From Candidatus Omnitrophota bacterium (lineage in GTDB: Bacteria; Omnitrophota; Gorgyraeia; Zapsychrales; Fredricksoniimonadaceae), in contig JADFYF010000018.1 of assembly GCA_015233165.1 (NCBI GenBank), positions 1-33,127 on the forward strand: DNA of 33,127 nt, given 5' to 3'. This document shows, in pieces, positions 26,928-33,127 of this stretch (position 1 is the first letter of the stretch; every line of letters begins with the position of its first letter). A program made the position numbers and the translations under genes. Below the pieces are notes generated by a model that was not told the DNA's origin, searched no databases, and worked only from the letters and a program-made list of their open reading frames with translations.

Positions 26928-29422
26928 GAGACCGCGCTCCCATGTCTAATAGGCAATCGGATGGTGACCATGGTTCCTTTATTAATATGACTCTGAATAT
27001 CAATTGTCCCATGATGAGATTCCACAAATTTCTTAACCGTTAAAAGTCCCAACCCTGTCCCCCGGGGCTTCGTCGTAAACAATGGTGTAAACAGAAGATC
27101 CTGATCCTCCTTTTTGATACCGCAACCATTGTCTTTGAACCGAATAATGACATTGTCCTTCTCTTGAACAGCCTCTATAAATAACTTCCCTTTATCCTTC
27201 ATAGCCTGCACCGCATTCATAATAATGTTGCTAAAGATGCTTTTAAGTTGCAAAGGATCCGCCTGTATGATCGGAAGGTCCTTCTCTATCTGAATATCGA
27301 CTTCTATCGCCGCCGTCACATTGTTCTCCAAGCCTTCTAATATCAACTCTTCCAGATTAACTTCTACAACATTGATGTTACTTGTTTTGGCAAAAGACAT
27401 TAAATTCTCAATAGTTTTGTCTGCCCCAATAATTTCTTCTTCTAAAATATTGAGATGTTTGACAATTTTCTTATCCTCTTCATCCGCTAATTTCATTTTG
27501 ATAAAATAGGCTGTGTTCCTCATCACACCCAACTGATTTCTAAATTCATGACCAATAGCACCCGCAAATTGTCCCAGAATCGCCAACTTTTCCGCCTGAA
27601 TCAACTTAGCTTGAGAATAAATAAGATCTGCCGACTGTTCTTCCACTTTTTCTTCCAGCGCGTTCTTTAATCTAATCAGTTCCTCTTCATAACGTTTACG
27701 TTCGCTAATGTCTTTGATCGAAGCCATCACCTGTGATCCTCTGACCGTTTTAATGGGGGTTAAGCCTATTTCAAGCGTAACCTCAGAACCGTCTTTTTTC
27801 ACACCGTGCAGTTCTCTCCCGGGACCCATCGGACGAGATCTTACTTCCCGATAAAAATCTTCATGTAATTTTCTGTGTGTTTCTCGTAATGGCTTAGGAA
27901 CCAAGTCTTCTACCTGCATTTTTAATAATTCCTCGGAGCTATAACCAAAAAGCTCCTGGGCTGCTTTATTAGCAAACTGAATTCCCTTTTTGTCATTACA
28001 CAAGATGATGGCGTAAGGAGCAGACTCCACCATGATATGAAAGTTCTCTTCCGCCCTTCTGCTTGCCAATCGATGTTCTGTATCCTCTAAGGTACGATTA
28101 ACCACGGTTCCTAACCGAAACATCCTGTCTTTAAGTACGTAGTCAGCAGCCCCTTTCTGAAGGGTTTCAACCGCAAATTCTTCTCCCATCGCTCCCGAAA
28201 TAATAATAAAAGGGATCCCTGGATATTCTGCTTTGACAATGGCCATGGCCTCTAGACCGTTAAAATCGGGAAGACTATAATCAGAAAGAATAAGATGCGG
28301 ACTAAATTGTTTTAAAGCCAAAATAAAATCATTTTTATTCTCTACACATTGTGTGGTAAAAGCTGTTCCACTCTTTTGTAATTCGTATTCTATGAGTGCT
28401 GCATCTCCCTTATTATCTTCAAGAATAAGAACACGGTAATTGCGTTGGTCCTGACCGTTAGATGGGGTTAAACCCTGATCCTTGGGAAAGATTTCTTGAG
28501 ACATGACTTTCTTTTCTGAGAGCAAACGCGCATTTTCTAAAGCAACAGCAGCACTGGCCGCTAACCCCTGGAGCATAAATGCATCTTGAATATCAAAGGG
28601 CTGTTGTTCTTTCTTGTTGTGAATCTCAAAACAACCAATAATTTCTCCACGACCATCAATGATGGGAACATTTACTAAGTTATAAATTTCAAACTTCATT
28701 TGCTTTTCTGAGGAAACGCGCGCATCGTGGGCCGCATCATTGGAAATGTACGGACTTAATGTCTCACTGATATTTTCAATCACCGCCTGATCCACACTAG
28801 GTTCACCGCCATGAAGAATTCTCCTGCCACCTTTATTGTATTCTTTGAAAACCAACGTCCCGTTGCAGAGTAACCCCGCCGCTGCGCTGGTGGCATCAAC
28901 CAGTTCCATGGCTGCGGCCAACAAGGTTTGCATGATGGTGGATGCGTCCAAAACCGCATTGATATGTCTACTGGTACGAGTAAGAATCTCTAACTGATAC
29001 TCCCGTCTTAAAAGATCCTCCTGTGCCTTTTTACGCTGCACATGTTCATGAGCCTCTTGTAAGGCTCTTTTAACAACAGGTGCAAGACGGGTCAAATTAT
29101 CTTTCAATACATAATCCGTAGCCCCGCTCTTAATCGTTTCAATAGCAAATTCCTCCCCGATAGTTCCCGAAACAAAAATGAATGGAACATCAGGATATTT
29201 CTCTTTAGCTAAGGTAAGGGCTGCCAAGCCGTCAAAGGACGGTAATCGATAGTCAGACAAGATAATGTCGGGAGAAAATTCTTCTAGCAGTTTTATAAAT
29301 GAGTCTTTAGAACAGGCACGTCTCAATGTAAAAACAAATCCTTCCTTACGCAGCTCTTCTTGTAAGAGTGCAGCATCCCCATCGACATCTTCAAGAATCA
29401 AAACAGCAAGCTCTTTATCCAT
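26924..29422 (-). CDS. Hybrid histidine kinase REC-GAF-REC-PAS-HisKA-HATPase
   Basis: An 832-residue cytosolic kinase with no membrane segment. The order is: receiver 1 (5-125, D57 in SDYRLPSFDG), GAF (about 145-300), receiver 2 (328-450, D381 in SDYSLPDFNG), PAS (about 470-585), coiled coil, HisKA with the phospho-acceptor histidine in IGHEFRNQLGVM, and HATPase with NIIMNAVQAM, DNGCGI and FTTKPRGTGLGLL. The two receivers resemble each other closely (ILED, SDY.LP..GL, GEEFA.ET..GA.DYVLKD) and probably arose by duplication. The start has AAGGA 8 bases upstream. It heads the run of tightly packed genes down to 16009, and its stop overlaps the next regulator by four bases. The PAS domain resembles the second PAS of the MASE1 kinase. 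The 110 bases before it show no clear promoter. Confidence 0.92.
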   Translation of the reverse strand: MDKELAVLILEDVDGDAALLQEELRKEGFVFTLRRACSKDSFIKLLEEFSPDIILSDYRLPSFDGLAALTLAKEKYPDVPFIFVSGTIGEEFAIETIKSGATDYVLKDNLTRLAPVVKRALQEAHEHVQRKKAQEDLLRREYQLEILTRTSRHINAVLDASTIMQTLLAAAMELVDATSAAAGLLCNGTLVFKEYNKGGRRILHGGEPSVDQAVIENISETLSPYISNDAAHDARVSSEKQMKFEIYNLVNVPIIDGRGEIIGCFEIHNKKEQQPFDIQDAFMLQGLAASAAVALENARLLSEKKVMSQEIFPKDQGLTPSNGQDQRNYRVLILEDNKGDAALIEYELQKSGTAFTTQCVENKNDFILALKQFSPHLILSDYSLPDFNGLEAMAIVKAEYPGIPFIIISGAMGEEFAVETLQKGAADYVLKDRMFRLGTVVNRTLEDTEHRLASRRAEENFHIMVESAPYAIILCNDKKGIQFANKAAQELFGYSSEELLKMQVEDLVPKPLRETHRKLHEDFYREVRSRPMGPGRELHGVKKDGSEVTLEIGLTPIKTVRGSQVMASIKDISERKRYEEELIRLKNALEEKVEEQSADLIYSQAKLIQAEKLAILGQFAGAIGHEFRNQLGVMRNTAYFIKMKLADEEDKKIVKHLNILEEEIIGADKTIENLMSFAKTSNINVVEVNLEELILEGLENNVTAAIEVDIQIEKDLPIIQADPLQLKSIFSNIIMNAVQAMKDKGKLFIEAVQEKDNVIIRFKDNGCGIKKEDQDLLFTPLFTTKPRGTGLGLLTVKKFVESHHGTIDIQSHINKGTMVTIRLPIRHGSAVS

Positions 29423-29532
29423 AAATGATGTCCTTCGTCAATGCTGATTGGAATGCTCTTTTTTATGCTGATACATTTCTTTATCTGCCTGCGGATTCTT
29501 TGGAACGGCGCATACACACCGCTCATCTATTC

Positions 29533-30213
29533 TTAAAAACTAATGACCGTCTCAAATCCTACTGTTGGTGTCGTTTTCCAATGACTGTCGTCAGGTAAAT
29601 TAGAATGAGACATATCACGCATATACCAAATCAAAGCTGACACATGCTTGACGACAGGAAACTGAATCCCCATCTTCAGTTGATTGCCTGTTAAATAATG
29701 CGCCTGAAAGTCGTAATACAATTCATTGGCTACAAAAGGCTGAATCTGAAATAGTGTCCACTTGTAAGGAGCAACAATGCTAAATACATCGCGATAACGC
29801 CAACGGTCATACAACTTATAATTTCTTTGGTCATACTCGATGCGAGATTTATTACTGATATCAAACCCAGCCAAGGTCCATTTAAGTGTTCCGGCGACAT
29901 AAGGAACAACCTGCCCCTGCCATTCACTGTTTGTTTTCCCATGATAGGTACACGCGGCCAGCGTAATATCCAGCCACTTGGCTAACCCGGAGTAGACAAC
30001 CCCCGGTTCATTGCAGACTCCCAAAAGATCATGATGATGATCACCATCAAAATTAAATTCCTGATATAAATAGACAGTCCAATCCTGATTGATCTGCTTG
30101 ACAAAGGTGTTTGCGTAACGAAAGTGGGTGTTTGTATCTGCTCGTGCGGCAACCAAAGAAAACATAACTGCAGCGACTACCATGCTAACAAAACCAAGAA
30201 TCTTCTTCGCCAT
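29533..30213 (-). CDS. DUF2490-family outer-membrane protein
   Basis: A 226-residue exported protein. Residues 1-25 are a signal peptide ending ARA-DT. The mature part is made of alternating aromatic and polar residues typical of beta-barrel strands (YANTFVKQINQDWTVYLYQE, NKSRIEYDQRN) and ends in phenylalanine (VISF), the usual outer-membrane insertion signal. The RIEYD...YDRWRYRD segment matches DUF2490, a family of unknown function predicted to sit in the outer membrane. An AAGGGGGC ribosome binding site precedes the ATG. It lies 35 bases after the MFS gene. What passes through it, if anything, is unknown. Confidence 0.78.
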   Translation of the reverse strand: MAKKILGFVSMVVAAVMFSLVAARADTNTHFRYANTFVKQINQDWTVYLYQEFNFDGDHHHDLLGVCNEPGVVYSGLAKWLDITLAACTYHGKTNSEWQGQVVPYVAGTLKWTLAGFDISNKSRIEYDQRNYKLYDRWRYRDVFSIVAPYKWTLFQIQPFVANELYYDFQAHYLTGNQLKMGIQFPVVKHVSALIWYMRDMSHSNLPDDSHWKTTPTVGFETVISF

Positions 30214-30248
30214 AAGCCCCCTTTTTAGCTACGATTAAACGAACTTCA

Positions 30249-31751
30249 TCACTCTGTAAGTTCAACAGATCTATAACCACCCTTTGACCTAAAATAAATC
30301 CACAATCCTCCATAACAAACCATCATCAACAACGGTAAAAGGGCCACCTTGGCTAACGCTTCTTTCTTGACTTGTTCTGTCAGCTTCTCAATCTCCTGCT
30401 TATCTTTTGGACTCATAAGACTTATCTTCTTTAAATCTAACGCACGGTAAGGTCCAAAAATACTTGTACGTTCAGGACCGATCACTTGAGCATACAAGGC
30501 TTGATGATGCTGATATAATTTTGTATCCATCGTCTTATCCTGCACATTTCCTAAGAAAGCTGTTCCCACAATTCCCACGCTTAACATACCCACACCGGCA
30601 ATCGAATTCATGGTTAATGCCCCTCCTTTAGGAAATCGTTCAGAAACCAATCCTAAGGTCGTAGGCCATAAAAATGTTGTTCCGACAGCATACGTGGTTG
30701 TGGCCATAATAATCCCCATTCCCGTCGTCTTAGAAAGAGCAAAAAGTCCCACGGCTGCCAGGAAGGCACTGACAAATAAAAGTCCTAACGGTTGCAAGAC
30801 ATGAACAATCCTCCCGCCCCAAATTCTTAAGACGGCCATGATCAAAGCCGTAAAAACCAAAACTAATCCGGGATGAAGCCCCAGCACCTGCATCTGATTC
30901 TGCATCAAAGGAGTAATCCAGCTATCTGTTCCTAGTTCCGTAATCGCCGACAAAATCATGACCAGTAATAGAAAAATAAACATGGGCCGACCCCAGGTGC
31001 GTACATAAAGTCCATAGCCGATGACAAGGCCTCCCCCAACAATAACCTGCATCAAAGAGCTCCATTCAAAAACACGCCCCAGTTCCCTGACCATCAAAGC
31101 GACTATGATTAAAGCCCCTAAAATTCCAACCTCCTGCAACATGGCTTTATAAGGAATTTTAGCGACAACCCTCTCATGAACAGGAAATTGACGTCCCCAT
31201 AATAAAAAGGCATAAATAAGTGTAGGAATCATAATCAATGCCACCTTCAGCGACCACGCAGCTCCTCCCATACCGATGGCCAACAAGCCCCCTAGAATCA
31301 AACCACCTGGCCAACCCGCATGCAAAATGATCAACCATTTGGTTTTATCTTTAGGAAACATCGTGGCCACAACAGGATTAATTACCGCTTCGACCGTTCC
31401 ATTCCCCAAAGCCACAATAAAGGTTCCGATATACAATCCCCAGTAGCTATGCGCATTAATCGTGATCAACACAGAGGCGACATGACAGATAAAGGCAAAA
31501 ATCATACATCGACCGTAACCCACCTTGTCGATGATCAAACTCCCTAGAACAATGCTGATGGCAAAAGGCCACAAACCAACCCCCAAAAGTTCACCTTTTT
31601 GTGTTTCGGTCAGGGCAAATTGCAATCCCCAATCGCCAATGATCTGAGTGCGAATCACAAATCCAAAAGCCGTGGCAATAAGGGCGATGAAACACCCCCA
31701 AAACAATAAAAGGTCATTGCGACTGATGCTGCTGTTTGATGTGCTAACCAT
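30249..31751 (-). CDS. Major facilitator superfamily transporter
   Basis: A 500-residue inner-membrane transporter with about twelve helices. The MFS loop 2-3 motif region is visible as GSLIIDKVGYGRCMI, and the second-half counterpart as PTTLGLVSERFPKGGALTMN. Two-helix bundles flank a cytoplasmic loop near residues 185-205. Similar sequences are often labelled sugar or nucleoside permeases, but the substrate cannot be read here. The start has a strong AAGGAGG ribosome binding site 9 bases upstream, one of the best in the window. It is 28 bases after the Rcp1-like regulator and 35 before the DUF2490 gene. A soluble stretch at residues 415-460 separates the last helices. Confidence 0.85.
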   Translation of the reverse strand: MVSTSNSSISRNDLLLFWGCFIALIATAFGFVIRTQIIGDWGLQFALTETQKGELLGVGLWPFAISIVLGSLIIDKVGYGRCMIFAFICHVASVLITINAHSYWGLYIGTFIVALGNGTVEAVINPVVATMFPKDKTKWLIILHAGWPGGLILGGLLAIGMGGAAWSLKVALIMIPTLIYAFLLWGRQFPVHERVVAKIPYKAMLQEVGILGALIIVALMVRELGRVFEWSSLMQVIVGGGLVIGYGLYVRTWGRPMFIFLLLVMILSAITELGTDSWITPLMQNQMQVLGLHPGLVLVFTALIMAVLRIWGGRIVHVLQPLGLLFVSAFLAAVGLFALSKTTGMGIIMATTTYAVGTTFLWPTTLGLVSERFPKGGALTMNSIAGVGMLSVGIVGTAFLGNVQDKTMDTKLYQHHQALYAQVIGPERTSIFGPYRALDLKKISLMSPKDKQEIEKLTEQVKKEALAKVALLPLLMMVCYGGLWIYFRSKGGYRSVELTE

Positions 31752-31779
31752 TCGTTATAACCTCCTTCAAGCTGAATAA

Positions 31780-32205
31780 CTATGAAGCCGGTGGTAATTT
31801 ACTTACCGACAACCAGAAGTCTTCCGTCTTCTTAACAACATCCAGAAAACCTACTAAATCGACTGGTTTTCGAATATAACAATTCGCATGATTATCATAA
31901 GCCTTCACAACATCCTCATCGTCTATGGATGTGGTCAAAATGATGACCGGAGTCCTCTTAAGAATTGGATCATTTTTAATTTCCTTTAAAATATCCCGAC
32001 CATCTTTCTTAGGAAGATTCAAATCAAGTAAAATGATGTCAGGATACTTAGCATCGATATATTTTCCCCGATGTTTCAGAAAATCCATAGCCTCTTCCCC
32101 ATCCTCGACAACATCCAATTGATGTTCTATCTTCCATTCCTTAAAAGATTCGATTGTTAAAGAGATATAACCAGGATTATCTTCAACCAATAAAATTCTA
32201 AACAT
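31780..32205 (-). CDS. Rcp1-type single-domain response regulator
   Basis: A 141-residue receiver of the Rcp1 class, regulators that pair with phytochrome-like and PAS-containing kinases. The acidic pocket is E8-D9, the phospho-acceptor D61 in [14 protein letters not shown], and the conserved lysine lies in [11 protein letters not shown]. There is no output domain. It is a close tandem copy of the truncated receiver at 32232-32500; both share [13 protein letters not shown] and [16 protein letters not shown]. With that neighbour broken, this gene is probably the working copy. Its cognate kinase may have been the truncated one upstream. Confidence 0.9.
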   Translation of the reverse strand: MFRILLVEDNPGYISLTIESFKEWKIEHQLDVVEDGEEAMDFLKHRGKYIDAKYPDIILLDLNLPKKDGRDILKEIKNDPILKRTPVIILTTSIDDEDVVKAYDNHANCYIRKPVDLVGFLDVVKKTEDFWLSVSKLPPAS

Positions 32206-32231
32206 TTAACACTCCCTCTGACTTAAATCAA

Positions 32232-32500
32232 TCACAACACAGGTGGCAACTTAACAATCGAAAACCAAAAATCTTCTATTTTCTTAATAACTCCCAAGAA
32301 GCTATCCAAATCAACAGGTTTTCTAATGTAACAATTCGCGTGATTGTTATAAGCCTTCACAATATCCGCCTCTTCCTCGGATGTCGTTAAAACCACCACC
32401 GGGATTCTCTTGAGATTAGGATCATTCTTAATCTCTTTTAAAACTTCTCTCCCGTCCTTCTTCGGAAGGTTTAAATCTAATAAAATAATATCTGGCCTCC
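32232..32500 (-). pseudogene. Receiver domain lacking its N-terminal third
   Basis: From about 32498 downward the frame encodes [20 protein letters not shown] and the rest of an Rcp1-type receiver, aligning to residues from about 55 onward of the intact neighbour at 31780-32205. The first about 55 residues, with the acidic pocket, are absent. Upstream of 32500 the open frame (to an ATG at 32564) reads a kinase gene in the wrong frame and has no homology of its own. The phospho-acceptor aspartate survives but the domain cannot fold normally. It seems to be what remains after a deletion joined it to the preceding kinase gene. Confidence 0.75.
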
Positions 32501-33127
32501 TTCTTCCCCACACGCGCAAAAGATAAAAGAGCATCGACCATCTGTTGCATGCGTTTGGCTCCATCTACCGCATAATTGATATAGCTCTTAGCCTGATCAT
32601 CCAAGTTATCTTTGTAACGTTTATCTAAGAGCTGACAAAAACTAGCCACCATTCTTAAGGGCTCCTGCAAATCATGGGAAGCCACATAAGCAAATTGTTC
32701 TAATTCTTTGTTGGATCTTTCCAAATCAATCAACGTGTCCTTTAATTTCTGCTCCGCAATCTTCTTATCTGTGATATCTTCGGATACCCCTAATAAATAC
32801 TTCGAGTTTCCCTCGGCATCAACAATAGCCACCTTCTTCGTAGAAAGAAGACGCATCCCTTCTTTGGTTTTCAACCATTCCTCAGGAATATCAATAATAT
32901 TCTTTTGACTTAAGACCTCCCTATCTTTGGACACAAAAAAATCTGCCTGCTCTTTAGGAAAGAAATCATGATCCCCCTTACCTAATAACTCTTCCCGTGG
33001 AATCCCAATAAGATCTTCTTCTGCTTTATTAATAAGAATAAATTTCAAATCTTTGGCATCTTTGATAAAAACTTTACTGGGAATATTTTCAATAATAGAG
33101 TTTAAGAACGATTTTGTTTTCTCTATC
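32428..33127 (-). pseudogene. PAS sensor kinase truncated after HisKA and fused out of frame to a receiver gene
   Basis: The frame is open to the window edge, so the true start lies beyond it. It encodes a PAS domain (FLNSIIENIPSKVFIKDA onward) with its C-terminal PAC region ending EDITDKKIAEQKL, then a HisKA domain of the phytochrome-like class with the phospho-acceptor histidine in YVASHDLQEPLRM. After [12 protein letters not shown] the sequence runs into the receiver gene in a different frame and ends at 32428. The whole HATPase domain is missing, so no kinase activity is possible from this copy. Loss of HATPase and of the receiver's start in one place indicates one deletion of several hundred bases, or an assembly error. 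Confidence 0.75.

Overview
The window looks like a chromosomal segment of an uncultivated, AT-leaning, double-membrane (diderm) bacterium, most likely Candidatus Omnitrophota (Omnitrophica). The strongest hint is the 1044-residue secreted protein at 11085-14219. Its N-terminal block resembles, from memory, the large uncharacterised secreted proteins of that phylum. Outer-membrane barrel domains and a cytochrome bd oxidase agree with a diderm that respires or detoxifies oxygen. The assignment is inference; no ribosomal RNA or marker tree is available here.

Left part (1-7868), housekeeping: the 3' end of a GspE/PilB secretion or pilus ATPase, a CGFS monothiol glutaredoxin, then a leftward operon cydA-cydB-mrp (cytochrome bd oxidase plus an Fe-S carrier ATPase) read from a near-consensus promoter, and divergent from it a full-length cobalamin-dependent methionine synthase, metH. 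Middle part (7865-16008), accessory: an AbiE toxin-antitoxin pair abutting the metH stop; a TPR protein; a DUF6498-like membrane protein broken by one in-frame TGA; the 1044-residue protein, which carries both an (AAGC)8 tract in its signal-peptide codons and an in-frame copy of an 80-bp palindromic repeat; and a three-gene hipB-hipS-hipT toxin-antitoxin system with two palindromic operators. A scrap of a second DUF2079 gene beside hipT marks a past rearrangement.

Right part (16009-33127): an unbroken leftward run of co-directional genes, many overlapping or a few bases apart. It holds a multi-domain hybrid histidine kinase, a two-part response regulator, a response regulator with GGDEF and HD-GYP domains (c-di-GMP synthesis and breakdown), a single-domain response regulator, a very unusual glycosyltransferase, a MASE1 sensor kinase, a CcdA-like membrane protein and a DUF2079 membrane protein. 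Upstream lie a DUF2490 outer-membrane protein, an MFS transporter, an Rcp1-like regulator and a kinase/regulator pair fused by a deletion.

The most notable gene is the 1029-residue protein at 21135-24224. It joins a cellulose-synthase-like inner-membrane glycosyltransferase, a periplasmic peptidoglycan-binding domain and a C-terminal outer-membrane-type beta-barrel in one chain. Read literally, it is a one-polypeptide machine that could make, guide and export an exopolysaccharide across the whole envelope. Its translation is coupled to a response regulator, and it sits in an operon with c-di-GMP enzymes. That is the best candidate for an undescribed system in this window. No tRNA, rRNA, CRISPR array, insertion sequence or convincing intrinsic terminator was seen.
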